A DNA stretch of 64,000 bases, from contig JAUYGZ010000008.1 in assembly GCA_030690415.1 (NCBI GenBank), positions 62,001 to 126,000 of the forward strand. Reading direction: 5' to 3'. This document shows, piece after piece, positions 1-9,991 of the stretch (within the stretch, counting starts at the first letter, position 1; every line of letters begins with the position of its first letter). The position numbers were made by a program, and so were the translations under genes. The DNA comes from a bacterium (lineage in GTDB: Bacteria > Patescibacteriota > Gracilibacteria > JAUYGZ01). The notes under the pieces were generated by a model. The model saw nothing but the letters and a program-made list of their open reading frames with translations, was not told where the DNA came from and searched no databases.

Positions 1-619
1 TCTCGAACTATTCATCGGGCACCCCATCGGCTCCGTTAGATCCCTTGGCTGGTTTGGCTTCGCGGCTGATCCTCCGACTCTTGCTCATCGGGCAGTCGTT
101 GATGCTGTCCTGGGATCTGGCCTGGTGGAAAAGGTGATCGTATTCCCATCAGGGCGTCTGGACTACAAGGAATTTCAGTGCACCGACTGGCAACGAGCTG
201 AAATGGTTGAGCTCTGGAAAGCTGCAGCTGACTACGGAGATGATGTCCTCGTGAGCCGCTTTGACCTGATCAGGGACAGGGCTTTTTACTGGTATGATCT
301 TTGGAGACACCTACATCAAATCGCACCGAAAATTGAGCATTTTTTTGTTCTTGGCTCGAAAGAATATGCTGAAATAGAAAGGAAATGGGATAGAGGTGTT
401 GAACTCATGTTTAATGCCCGATTTATCGTCATCCCACGGAGTGGATACCCCCTCAAGAGCATTCAAAGCAAGGATTATCTCCTTCCTCTCCCTCCCATTT
501 CTGGATCCAGTACACAGGCGAGGAAGGGAGAGCGTACCCTCCTCGATGAGCAGGTCAGAAAGTACATTGTAGAACATCATCTCTATAGCTCTCATGCCTC
601 TCTCCTCTCAACAGCTTGA
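1..619 (+). CDS. nadD: Nicotinate-nucleotide adenylyltransferase-like protein (5' truncated by window edge)
   Basis: Frame of ORF 125..619 stays open to base 2; upstream translation LELFIGHPIGSVRSLGWFGFAADPPTLAHRAVVDAVLG resembles the GxFxPxHxGH nucleotidyltransferase motif; C-term LPPISGSSTQAR resembles the ISSTxIR motif; followed by overlapping nadE. Confidence 0.75.
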   Translation, partial: LELFIGHPIGSVRSLGWFGFAADPPTLAHRAVVDAVLGSGLVEKVIVFPSGRLDYKEFQCTDWQRAEMVELWKAAADYGDDVLVSRFDLIRDRAFYWYDLWRHLHQIAPKIEHFFVLGSKEYAEIERKWDRGVELMFNARFIVIPRSGYPLKSIQSKDYLLPLPPISGSSTQARKGERTLLDEQVRKYIVEHHLYSSHASLLSTA

Positions 620-1478
620 ATCTGTCATCACAAAAGCTTCTCACGCACTTGCGGAATACTGCATGAATGCTGAGATTCACACGACGGTGACCGGAATCTC
701 GGGGGGTTTGGACAGCGCGGTAACCCTTGCTCTAGCCAAAAGAGCCAGTCAGAATGCCATTTCTCAGGGTTTTGAGCTGCGAGCACTCGGACTCATATTA
801 CCCTGTCACTCCGATCCGGATCATGCTATTTTGGCCAAACAATTGATTCAACAGGTCGGAGCTGAGTTGATCGAAGTTGATCTGACGGGTGTGTATGATC
901 ACATCGAAGCAGGGGTTCTCAAGCCACTTGCTGAACGATTGCTTGAATATCAGGATACGGATCAGGAGGGGCGGTATAGGACCTCACAGGGGAATGTGAA
1001 AGCTCGACTAAGAATGGCTCTTGGCACCTATTATGTAGCTAATATGGTCAATGGTTTGGTCCTCTCGACCGACAATTATTCAGAATACTGGATGGGTTTT
1101 TGGACATTACACGGTGATGTGGGAGATTTTGGGATGATTCAGGAGCTCTGGAAGGGGGATGAGCTCATTCAGATCGCTGAGTATCTTGATATCCCCAGAG
1201 AAATCCTCGCCGCAGCTCCGACAGATGGACTCGGAGTCCAACCAGGAGGAGACGAAGCTCAGCTTGGGGCCCCTTATCCGATTGTTGATCGGGTTTTGAA
1301 AGATTTATTGGGGAAGGGGATTGATCTGAATGGGGATGAAAAACAACTAGATAAACTCCCTCAAATCGATGGGATTGAATCGGAATTGGTAAAGAAAATA
1401 GCTAAAAGAGCCTTGAATAATGCTTTTAAGAGGAGACATTCGGTGAATTTGAGCAGGAAGGACTTGGGACTAGAGTAA
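594..1478 (+). CDS. nadE: NAD+ synthase (ammonia-dependent type)
   Basis: SGGLDSAVT P-loop of N-type ATP pyrophosphatases; LVLSTDNYSEYWMGFWTLHGDVGDFGMI; overlaps nadD end. Confidence 0.93.
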   Translation: MPLSSQQLESVITKASHALAEYCMNAEIHTTVTGISGGLDSAVTLALAKRASQNAISQGFELRALGLILPCHSDPDHAILAKQLIQQVGAELIEVDLTGVYDHIEAGVLKPLAERLLEYQDTDQEGRYRTSQGNVKARLRMALGTYYVANMVNGLVLSTDNYSEYWMGFWTLHGDVGDFGMIQELWKGDELIQIAEYLDIPREILAAAPTDGLGVQPGGDEAQLGAPYPIVDRVLKDLLGKGIDLNGDEKQLDKLPQIDGIESELVKKIAKRALNNAFKRRHSVNLSRKDLGLE

Positions 1479-1534
1479 GATTGTCATTGAGGACCCTGAA
1501 TCTGATTTCTTCTCTATTTGAGCGGTTTTTCTGA

Positions 1535-1563
1535 TTGACATGGTATATTTTATCATATATAGT
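1535..1563 (+). promoter_or_regulatory. Putative sigma70-type promoter (TTGACA-17-TATAGT)
   Basis: TTGACA at 1535-1540, TATAGT at 1558-1563, upstream of the VanW-like CDS. Confidence 0.5.
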
Positions 1564-1579
1564 AATATGAATTGTTTAT

Positions 1580-3304
1580 TTGTCAATTACCGCCAAAATT
1601 ATGGAAGATCTCTTGCTGCTACCCCCGCCAAGTGGCAAAAAAGAGGAGAGGAGGGTGCTCAAAAATCGTGTCATCGGAGTTGTTTTTGGCCTCCTGGTCT
1701 TCGTCGGAGGAACAGGCACTCTTTATTCAGCCCTGGCCGGTAGACTGGGAGGAGACACAGAGGTATTACGGGCCAATTTTGTCCTCGAGCCGGAGCTAAA
1801 CGACCAGGAAAATATCGCAAATAAGATCGCCGAGGTACTTCCCCCCAATGCACCTTCAAAAACTCTTATTCGAACTTCTGAAGCACCAACCACTCTCACA
1901 TTAGCTGTTCAAAAGAATAATCAACTCGTCACAGTACTGGTCGACGGGAAATCAAACAGCGAACAATCTCTAGATGACCTTGGCATATCTTTCCAACCCC
2001 AGGGGGCAGGGTCTCATGTGGATCTAACTCTTGATCGGACCAAGTGGAATTCATTTCTCGAACAATTGGCTCAAGAGGTATCGGTCCCCTCAGTAAACTC
2101 GGATCTCCTCTGGACTCAGGACAATGGATGGAGTATCCACCAGGGGGTTGCAGGCCGCACCTTGAATTCCAGTCACTTGGCATTAGCCCTTGACCGTCTT
2201 ACTCGTCAACTCGAGTCTCAGCAAACGAACCTGACTCTCCAACTGACAACCACCAGCTTGAAGTCGAGCGCAGGTGAAGAAGATGCGCTCATTCAAGATC
2301 AGCTTCATCACATCCAACGACTCGTTGAAATTCCCATTGTCGTTCGAATCGGTAACGAAGATCATATCCTGGATATGAATACACAAAAGGATTTCATCAG
2401 GATCGATGAACACGGTGTTTCTCTCAATGAAACTCTTGTCCGTTCATGGCTTCAGGAGCTGGAAAAAGGAGCTTATCGGGAGACCAATACCATCCGCATC
2501 ACGGGAAAAAATGAAGTCCGTCCCGGTATTTTCAAGGCCATCACAGATGGTGAGTTTCTAGAAGGACAACGCATTAGCTCAGATGAAATCTACAAGGACC
2601 TGGTCGCCATGCTGGACGATAATGCTGTGGAAGAAAGGGTTATCACTGCAAAAGTCTTCGAAATTCCCCTCAAGGTCTATTCAGAGTTGGAAGGAGAAGA
2701 CTATGATCTCCTCAGTGTCGGGTACTCTGAGTACTCCCACGGGAACGCTCCAAATCGAGTCCACAATGTCAAGAATGGCCTTGCTCTCATTAATGGGTCT
2801 CTGATCGAGCCGGGAGCAGAAATTTCGTTTAATAAAAATCTGGGGAATGATTGGAGCAACTTTCTCATGGGCTGGGGTATTTTCGGGACTGTCGCAAAGC
2901 CGGTCCTTGGCGGTGGACTCTGTCAGGTTTCAACCACTTTTTATAGATCCATCGCCTGGCTCGGAGTACCCGTCACGATGCGCCAGCCGCATAGCTGGGA
3001 TCTCAGCTACTATCGTCAGGGGGGGTATGGTCTGGACGCAACGGTGTATCCGGCAGAAGGACTGGATGTGAAGGCGATCAATGACTATGGTAGCCACCTC
3101 TTCTTTTATTCCTATACCAGACCAGAGACGGAAGAAGCATTTGTCCTTGTCTATGGGAAGAAGGATGGAAGAAAAGTAAATCTCTTCCCGGATGAAGAAT
3201 ACATTCCAAAAAATGGCGCGAAGACGATTTGGTGGACACAGACTATCGAGTATCCTGACGGAGAGGTGAAAGAAAACCGAATCGAGAGTCGTTATCGTTC
3301 GTAG
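1580..3304 (+). CDS. VanW family protein, membrane anchored (ATG at 1601 is an alternative start)
   Basis: N-terminal TM; VanW core NRVHNVKNGLALINGSLIEPGAEISFNK...GGGLCQVSTTFYRSIAWLGVPVTMRQPHSW. Confidence 0.88.
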   Translation: MSITAKIMEDLLLLPPPSGKKEERRVLKNRVIGVVFGLLVFVGGTGTLYSALAGRLGGDTEVLRANFVLEPELNDQENIANKIAEVLPPNAPSKTLIRTSEAPTTLTLAVQKNNQLVTVLVDGKSNSEQSLDDLGISFQPQGAGSHVDLTLDRTKWNSFLEQLAQEVSVPSVNSDLLWTQDNGWSIHQGVAGRTLNSSHLALALDRLTRQLESQQTNLTLQLTTTSLKSSAGEEDALIQDQLHHIQRLVEIPIVVRIGNEDHILDMNTQKDFIRIDEHGVSLNETLVRSWLQELEKGAYRETNTIRITGKNEVRPGIFKAITDGEFLEGQRISSDEIYKDLVAMLDDNAVEERVITAKVFEIPLKVYSELEGEDYDLLSVGYSEYSHGNAPNRVHNVKNGLALINGSLIEPGAEISFNKNLGNDWSNFLMGWGIFGTVAKPVLGGGLCQVSTTFYRSIAWLGVPVTMRQPHSWDLSYYRQGGYGLDATVYPAEGLDVKAINDYGSHLFFYSYTRPETEEAFVLVYGKKDGRKVNLFPDEEYIPKNGAKTIWWTQTIEYPDGEVKENRIESRYRS

Positions 3305-3345
3305 AGAAAATTATGAACCCCTGAGAAAGATATGCCATCTTTCTT

Positions 3346-3366
3346 CCCCTTGTAAGGGGTTAGGGG
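3346..3366 (-). repeat. 21-nt dispersed repeat, copy 1 (CCCCTAACCCCTTACAAGGGG on minus strand)
   Basis: ccccttgtaaggggttagggg is the exact reverse complement of 41826-41846. Confidence 0.8.
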
Positions 3367-3394
3367 TAAAATACGCAGGCTCATAATAGAGCCC

Positions 3395-4336
3395 ATGATG
3401 AAGATCAAAACACCTGACCAGATCTCACTCGAGATCAGATCATTTCTTGATACTGCTAAAAACCCCCTCCTGGTCGTTGTCGGCCCGACGGCTTCCGGGA
3501 AGACCAAGCTTGCGGTGCATCTGGCGAAACAATTCAATGGTGAGATCATCAATGCTGATTCCCGTCAAATCTATGAGGAAATGAAAATTGGGAACGAACT
3601 CACAAAACCGGAAGAGATGGAGGGTATCCAGCATCACCTCCTGGGCTGTTATCCGATCTCGTCGAACATTTCTATAGCAGAATACAAGCGCGATGCTGAA
3701 GCAGTAATTGGAGATGTTCTCAAGCGAGGTAAACTTCCCATCCTCTGCGGCGGCTCCGTCATGTGGATTGACGCGGTGGTGGACAATTATGTCATCCCGG
3801 AAGGGAACCCTGATTGGAAACTGAGAGCTGAACTGGAGAAGAAGGGGATTGATGAATTGCTGGAGGAACTGGATCGGATTGATCAGGAGTCGGCGGAGCA
3901 CTTGCGTGGCGAACGAAACAAGCGATATATCATTCGTGCGCTGGAGATTTACTCTCAAACAGGACGGAAGAAGTCTGAGATCATGAAGAAGGGAATTCGA
4001 AAATATGAAATCTTCAAGCTCGCTCCCTATCGAGACCGGAAAGATATTTATAAGCGGATTAACGAGCGAACAGCCTATCAGGTCGATCATGGAATGATCC
4101 CGGAGGTTCAGGCTTTGGTCAACAAATACTCGAAAGGCGATCCTCGAAAACTTCTTGAACTGGGCTGGCCTGGGATCACTTCGATCGGGTGCAAGGAGGT
4201 AATTCCCTATTTGCTGAACGAAATCACGAAGGAAGAGTTGATTTCAACCCTGCAGCAGCACAATCGAAACTATGCGAAGCGACAATTGACTTGGCTGCGA
4301 AAAGACCAGGAAGTCAACTGGATTCAGAGGATTTAA
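3395..4336 (+). CDS. miaA: tRNA dimethylallyltransferase
   Basis: VVVGPTASGKTKLAVHLAKQFNGEIINADSRQIYEEMKIG; C-term RNYAKRQLTWLRKD. Confidence 0.95.
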   Translation: MMKIKTPDQISLEIRSFLDTAKNPLLVVVGPTASGKTKLAVHLAKQFNGEIINADSRQIYEEMKIGNELTKPEEMEGIQHHLLGCYPISSNISIAEYKRDAEAVIGDVLKRGKLPILCGGSVMWIDAVVDNYVIPEGNPDWKLRAELEKKGIDELLEELDRIDQESAEHLRGERNKRYIIRALEIYSQTGRKKSEIMKKGIRKYEIFKLAPYRDRKDIYKRINERTAYQVDHGMIPEVQALVNKYSKGDPRKLLELGWPGITSIGCKEVIPYLLNEITKEELISTLQQHNRNYAKRQLTWLRKDQEVNWIQRI

Positions 4337-4406
4337 GCTCTCAAGGTCGTGCAAGAAGAACATTTTTCCGCTATAATACTATGAACAATAAAACCAATAC
4401 AAACTC

Positions 4407-5108
4407 ATGCAGTGGAAAGAACTTGAAGGTATTATTCATGATCACAGCAAGGCTCTGAAGAGTGAGCAGGTTGAGGAAATCTCTTCTGAACTCCTGAAGG
4501 ATCTCGGCAATGGCGACAAACCGCTTCAGGCAGCTAAGATTGCATACGTATTGGCGCTGCTTCAGCTCAGGACGCAGTTTCCCAATGCTGAAAAGTGTCT
4601 GCAGTTTATTCAACACCTCAAAACGATTCTGGATCACGAAGTGCAGGATGCTGAGCTGAGTGAATCAGAACATTCTTTGGCCCACCTGGTGTATGTCAGA
4701 AAGCTGGCGGAACATTACTATCACCACCTCATGATGCTGGCGGAAGGTCATCAGGAAGGTAAGATTGTCGCTGAACTCAAGACCCTTAGGAGAAAAAACC
4801 ATATCCAGCTGCTCAAACTTCAAACCAGTTCCAACCCCTTCTGGAGACAGGAAAGAAATGTGATCAGGAAAGCCATGAGAAGCCATTATCTCTTTACCGC
4901 TTTGATCTTCAGCATCGCTCTGTTTTTTGCCTGGGACACCTTCTGGAGCCTGATGGATTATGGTATGGCTCAGATGATCTACAGCGAATATCCGGTTGAA
5001 GCGGTATCGACCATCGTTCAAAAAGTTCTGCTACTGCTCTTTTCTCTGAGCTTTGTCTGGGGATTTGTGAGTTATCAGAGAGGGCATTCAACGGAGGAAG
5101 CGGCCTAG
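4407..5108 (+). CDS. Hypothetical helical protein with two C-terminal TM segments
   Basis: Long ORF; hydrophobic segments YLFTALIFSIALFFAW and VQKVLLLLFSLSFVWGFV; no family recognised. Confidence 0.75.
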   Translation: MQWKELEGIIHDHSKALKSEQVEEISSELLKDLGNGDKPLQAAKIAYVLALLQLRTQFPNAEKCLQFIQHLKTILDHEVQDAELSESEHSLAHLVYVRKLAEHYYHHLMMLAEGHQEGKIVAELKTLRRKNHIQLLKLQTSSNPFWRQERNVIRKAMRSHYLFTALIFSIALFFAWDTFWSLMDYGMAQMIYSEYPVEAVSTIVQKVLLLLFSLSFVWGFVSYQRGHSTEEAA

Positions 5109-5123
5109 ATGTCATTTTACGGT

Positions 5124-5152
5124 TTGACAATTCTGATTAATTGGTCTATTTT
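5124..5152 (+). promoter_or_regulatory. Putative promoter TTGACA-17-TATTTT upstream of small ORF 5180..5437
   Basis: Hexamers read directly in sequence. Confidence 0.5.
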
Positions 5153-5179
5153 GCGTGCCTGAATTTTTGTTAAAAATGT

Positions 5180-5437
5180 ATGACAACGCCAGATTCTGAA
5201 TATCCCCCTTTGCAATTTGATTGGAAAAGAATTCTGCCGGGTGAGGTGAGAAATATCGACGGGGAAATTATCCCGAGAAATATTGTAGAGAGGAAAATGA
5301 AGGGTGCGGTCAATCTGGACACTTTTTTATCTGCATATCGAAGCCTCCTTATCACCGTCTTTCAAGGTAAAAGTTCTGATAAATCTGATGACGAGCTGGA
5401 TGCATTTATTCGTGATGCCTTTAGTCAAAACGAGTAA
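5180..5437 (+). CDS. Small hypothetical protein (FDW motif), divergent homolog of 58132..58419
   Basis: PPLQFDWKRI...GEIIPRNIVERKM...SDDELDAFIRDAFSQNE aligns with SSFDWREHV...GEPLPDIIVQDYLEK...LLEYLRDAIRKNSE. Confidence 0.6.
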   Translation: MTTPDSEYPPLQFDWKRILPGEVRNIDGEIIPRNIVERKMKGAVNLDTFLSAYRSLLITVFQGKSSDKSDDELDAFIRDAFSQNE

Positions 5438-5455
5438 ATATCCTCAATTCTTATT

Positions 5456-7120
5456 CTATGCGGCTCTCCCAAAAGCAAAGTTGATGATTTCATGGGATTG
5501 TTTGGTGTATTTTTTGAGAAAATCTCTGCCTTTCCAGTTCAGGAGGTTCTGATAGGTATCATCGTAGGCCTTTCTAAAAAATTTTTGATCATTAATGTCT
5601 GGCATGTTTCCAGATGTTATTCTTTCATAGATTTCTTTCAGGAGTTCTACTCTGAAGTCTAGGCTAAGATCGTTATAGAATTCCCTTCTTGGAAGATCTT
5701 CAACTTCTACCACCTCAAGTTCGGGAGTCCTTTCCATGAATAGCTTACTGTTAGACACCTTTCGGGCTATTTGAGGATTGAAATGAAGCTCCTTTGCGAC
5801 CGTTCTCAGTATTTCTCCATTATAAGTAGCAATTTCCTGGTCTTTTTTTCCATCCTCTCCTTCTTCCTCTATTTCACCCTTCTTTGGTTCCGTTTTCATT
5901 TTGAAATCGATGCCAAATAGTTTCCAACCGTCTTTCAATTTTCTTTCTATGAAGAGATCGACTCCTCTCAGATCGATTTTCTTACCGACTCGAATGACCT
6001 TTATGTTTTTTTTATTATCGTAAGCTGCTTCTGCCAGGATGTACGACATGATTTTTTCAGCAAATTTTCCCCAGGTGATCTGCTTCATTTTTCTCTCTTC
6101 TTCTTCGGTAGGGAATCGTACATCCTCCAGGATTCTCCCACCAAAAAGCTCTGCATCTCGCGCCAGCAGCTTTGTTCTCACTTTCATCGCTTCTTTATGC
6201 GCTTCAAGAGTCTTCATATCTTTTTCCCATTGCTGGTACAAGGCTTTCATCCCTTCTAAATCAAGCTGCCTTTCGGAAATCATGTCACGATGAGCAATGA
6301 TTTCTTCCCACGGCTGAGTGTTGGATGAGAGCTCCCTCATGAGTGCATCGAATGATCTGTATTTATTCAGTGTTTCTGGTTGAAAAAATGTCTTGAAGTA
6401 AGCATCAATCTCTTCGTTCTCTCCCATGAGAGCAACCATCATAGCTTTGTGCGCGGAATCTATACCAGCCAGTTCATCTTGTTCCTGAGCTTTTTCCGAT
6501 AGTGGTATTGAGATTTGTTCTCTGACTGTTTTTAGCAACTCATTTCGTATCCTTTCTCTCTCTTTTTCTTCTTCTACCCTTAGACTCTTTTCCTTCTTAT
6601 GTTGAATTTCTACAAGCTCTTTTAGCAGAGTAACAATCCTTGGTATGACCCGAATCAGGTCCATCAGGACTTTTTGCCGACTTTTCGGCTTTCCTATTGG
6701 AAGAATTGGATGCTCGCCAGATTGATCTTCAAAAAGAATTTCCTTGTAGGCCTTCATAATCTGTTCATCATCTGTTCCGTTCGGGAGTCCCCGCAGAAGA
6801 GCATCAATTTCCTGTATTCGAAAAGGTGTTCGAAGCTCCTTGAGCAAGTATTGAAGCCTATTCCCATGATCAATCAGAAATCGAAGTGATTGGATAGAAG
6901 TCTCAGAAGGACGATCGTGGGAATAGCTCTTTCCGAACAATTCTTCGAAGATTTTGAACGCATCATTGTCCAATTCTTTTTTGTAAGCACGCCTGAGGAC
7001 AGAGAGGAGATCTGTCCTTTTCTGAATCTCCTGAATCATATCTTTGGCCTCCTGCAGCAGTTGTTCCTCAGATTTTTGAGGAGCATTTTCTAATGTTTTT
7101 TCTAGAGGTATTTTTTGCAT
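5456..7120 (-). CDS. Hypothetical 554-aa protein, putative PD-(D/E)XK-like C-terminal domain; paralog of 58434..59699
   Basis: WEKDMKTLE...FGGRILEDVRFP...ITWGKFAEKIMSYILAE...GVDLFIE...FGIDFKMKT shared with paralog. Confidence 0.8.
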   Translation of the reverse strand: MQKIPLEKTLENAPQKSEEQLLQEAKDMIQEIQKRTDLLSVLRRAYKKELDNDAFKIFEELFGKSYSHDRPSETSIQSLRFLIDHGNRLQYLLKELRTPFRIQEIDALLRGLPNGTDDEQIMKAYKEILFEDQSGEHPILPIGKPKSRQKVLMDLIRVIPRIVTLLKELVEIQHKKEKSLRVEEEKERERIRNELLKTVREQISIPLSEKAQEQDELAGIDSAHKAMMVALMGENEEIDAYFKTFFQPETLNKYRSFDALMRELSSNTQPWEEIIAHRDMISERQLDLEGMKALYQQWEKDMKTLEAHKEAMKVRTKLLARDAELFGGRILEDVRFPTEEEERKMKQITWGKFAEKIMSYILAEAAYDNKKNIKVIRVGKKIDLRGVDLFIERKLKDGWKLFGIDFKMKTEPKKGEIEEEGEDGKKDQEIATYNGEILRTVAKELHFNPQIARKVSNSKLFMERTPELEVVEVEDLPRREFYNDLSLDFRVELLKEIYERITSGNMPDINDQKFFRKAYDDTYQNLLNWKGRDFLKKYTKQSHEIINFAFGRAA

Positions 7121-7277
7121 GTGTATTTTTTCATTTCAAACCAAGGAACCGGGCCCTAGGCTTTCTGCCTATTATATCATATTTTCGATACCTTTGCCAG
7201 CAGCGCTACCAGCTTGAAGATCTCGCTTCAACAGTTCCCGTGCTAGAGTGTTTTTTGAATCATTAATTCTAGGTTCC

Positions 7278-9986
7278 ATGACTGTCCGTCTGTCCTCTGC
7301 TCTTTTCATTTGTCTATTTATTCTTACCCTTTCCGGGTGTTCTCAAACCAACACCATTGTATTTGAAAAGCCCATTCCCGGAGAAGAGGTCTATCGCTAT
7401 CAGCTCCAAAACGGTCTGAAGGTGATACTCCAACCAGTGCACTCCACTCCCGTCGTGGCCATGAATGTCTGGGTCCATGTAGGAGCGAAGAATGAAGACT
7501 CCGATACTCGTGGAATTGTGCATGTTCATGAACACATGGCTTTTCAGGGTACGGATTCTTTTCCCGAAGGAGAAATATTCAGTCTCGTGGAAGGTTTGGG
7601 AGGAGACTTGAATGCCTTTACCGACTTTGATACCACGGTGTACTTCATTACTCTTCCCTCCAGAGGACTGAACCAAGGTCTCGAAATCCTTTCAAGCATG
7701 GTCCAGGAAAGCAATTTCCCAGAGGAATCCCTTAAGAATGAACTTCAGGTGATACTCGAGGAATATCGTGCGGCTCAGGACCAACCAGTCGATATCCTAC
7801 GCAATGCGTTTTTGAAGGAAGTCTTTTCGGTTCATCCGTATCGTGAGCCCATCCTTGGCACTGAGGAATCTATCCCCTCTATCACCCGAGACCAGGTGGT
7901 GGCCTTCAACAAGAAATGGTATGTTCCCTCCAATATGAGCCTTGTTTTGGTGGGGGATTTTGATCCTGATCAGGTCATTGCCCAGATTCAGAAGTTTTTT
8001 GGAGATGCTCCTTTCCACCCCGTTCCGGAAAGGTCTGTGCCTCAAGAACCTCCTCAAACGGAAATGAAAAGCATCATTCTCCAGAAGCCTTTTGACAGTA
8101 CCTTCATGGGTTTTGCCTTTCAAGCACCAGGACTCTCCGACCCTGAGACTCCCGTCCTCGACGTGCTCCTGAGTCTGGTGGGCACCGGACGCAGCTCCCG
8201 ACTTATTCAGAAAATTCGAGAACAGGCGCAACTCGTTCAAAGTATCCAAACAATCCCCTTTACCCCTGAAGACCCCGGGCTTTCTGCTGTCCTGGCTCAA
8301 CTGAAACCTGAAGATATTGAAGAGGCCTTTCGAGCAACCCTAAGGGAATTTTATCTGCTTAAGTATGTCCCCGTACCCGATCATGAACTCGAAAAAGCCA
8401 GGCTTTTATCCGCGTCCGGGTTTATTTATGGGAAGGAGAGCTATAGTGGCCTTGCCGGGAAGTTGGGGTCATTTGAAACCACCGGAGGTGGCCTGGAAAA
8501 TGAACCCTTTTATTTAAACCGGATTCAAACTACGAGTGCCCGAGATATCATGGATTACGCCCTGAAGTATTTTCAAAACGATGCCCTAAGTGTCGGGATC
8601 ATGTATCCCGAATCTCTTCCCGTTTCCGAGCTCATCACTCAAGATCGGATCAAGGAAATCGCAGAATCAGTCGAGGCAGATCTCCAAGTACAGTATGGGT
8701 TTTCAGACGAGATTGCTTCACAGGAATACTTCGTAGACTCAGGAGTCACGAATGTTCACTTCCAGAATGGAATGACGCTTTTAGTTCGTGAGGACCCCAG
8801 TGTAGAGACCGTCGGTATTTCAGCGGTGTTTTTGGGAGGACTCAGGTTTGAAAACGATGAGAATGCCGGAACTTCGGCCTTCCTGGCGGAACTCATGACC
8901 CGTGGAACACAGAGCCGTGACCAGATCCAGATCGCCGAGGAAATAGAATCCATCGCCGGAGGATTGAGTGGGTTTTCAGGACGAAACAGTTTTGGGCTCA
9001 ATGCCAACAGCCTAAGTCGCTACTCTCCGGAAATGCTGAGCATTGTAAGCGACCTCATTCGGAACAGCAGCTTTCCGAAAGATCAGGTCGAAGCCGTTCG
9101 GAAACTGGTCGTTGGAGCCTTGGAAGATGATGAGAGTAATGCCATCCAGCTGGCTTTGGATGCCTTCACTTCGATGCTTTATGGAGATCATCCCTATCAC
9201 TTCAATACTTTCGGAACCCTTACCAATGCACAGTCCTTTACGAGTGAGGATTTTCAAGACTTCTCCCTCCAATATGTCGTTCCTCAAAATCTGGTTCTTT
9301 CTGTCGTAGGAGATGTTTCGACTGAAGATGTCATCAGGAGCGTTGCTCAGGGACTTGGAGATTGGGAGGGGCCTGATCAGTTTGTGGAGCCGGTCCCTGC
9401 GGCACCGGCTTTCCCAAGCCAGTCACAGGAACGGAGGATTCATGTCGTGAAAGAGCAGACGAATACATTTCTCGGATTTAAGGGTATCACCCTTGATTCA
9501 CCTGACCGCTATGCTTTTCAGGTCGCTGATAAAATTCTTTCCGGCACCAGCGGTCGTCTCTTTAGCACCCTGAGAGATCAGGAAGGACTGGCTTACACGG
9601 TGACCGGATTTAGTGTGGAAGGCTTCCGTGAACCCGGCTTTTATGTGGTGTATATCGCGAATGAGCCCTCCAAAACAGAGCAGGCGATCGAAGGGATAAA
9701 GCGAGAGATTCAAAAGCTCATCGACGATGGAGTGAGCGACGAAGAGCTGGAAAAAACCAAGCGCCTGGTTACCGGAAACTTTGTGATCGGACTTCAGACT
9801 TTCAAGTCGCAGGCCAGTGCTCTTGCCACTTCAGAGCGCTATGGGATGGGGTTTGATGACTATTTGAAGTTTGAAGACTCCATCAATGCCGTCACCAAAG
9901 AAGATGTCCAGCGTGTTGCTCAGAAGTACTTTACGCTCGATGAATCCATACTTACCAGTGTTGGGCCACAAAATCCTCAAGAATAA
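7278..9986 (+). CDS. M16-family zinc metalloprotease, two tandem M16 units, predicted lipoprotein
   Basis: Lipobox LTLSGC; HxxEH zinc motif in VHVHEHMAFQGT; second half repeats M16 fold. ORF opens at 7248; ATG at 7278 gives the signal peptide. Confidence 0.92.
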   Translation: MTVRLSSALFICLFILTLSGCSQTNTIVFEKPIPGEEVYRYQLQNGLKVILQPVHSTPVVAMNVWVHVGAKNEDSDTRGIVHVHEHMAFQGTDSFPEGEIFSLVEGLGGDLNAFTDFDTTVYFITLPSRGLNQGLEILSSMVQESNFPEESLKNELQVILEEYRAAQDQPVDILRNAFLKEVFSVHPYREPILGTEESIPSITRDQVVAFNKKWYVPSNMSLVLVGDFDPDQVIAQIQKFFGDAPFHPVPERSVPQEPPQTEMKSIILQKPFDSTFMGFAFQAPGLSDPETPVLDVLLSLVGTGRSSRLIQKIREQAQLVQSIQTIPFTPEDPGLSAVLAQLKPEDIEEAFRATLREFYLLKYVPVPDHELEKARLLSASGFIYGKESYSGLAGKLGSFETTGGGLENEPFYLNRIQTTSARDIMDYALKYFQNDALSVGIMYPESLPVSELITQDRIKEIAESVEADLQVQYGFSDEIASQEYFVDSGVTNVHFQNGMTLLVREDPSVETVGISAVFLGGLRFENDENAGTSAFLAELMTRGTQSRDQIQIAEEIESIAGGLSGFSGRNSFGLNANSLSRYSPEMLSIVSDLIRNSSFPKDQVEAVRKLVVGALEDDESNAIQLALDAFTSMLYGDHPYHFNTFGTLTNAQSFTSEDFQDFSLQYVVPQNLVLSVVGDVSTEDVIRSVAQGLGDWEGPDQFVEPVPAAPAFPSQSQERRIHVVKEQTNTFLGFKGITLDSPDRYAFQVADKILSGTSGRLFSTLRDQEGLAYTVTGFSVEGFREPGFYVVYIANEPSKTEQAIEGIKREIQKLIDDGVSDEELEKTKRLVTGNFVIGLQTFKSQASALATSERYGMGFDDYLKFEDSINAVTKEDVQRVAQKYFTLDESILTSVGPQNPQE

Positions 9987-9991
9987 ATTCC

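Noticed and set aside
3440-4090. 216-aa - strand ORF
   Set aside because: Entirely antisense to miaA with no recognisable family
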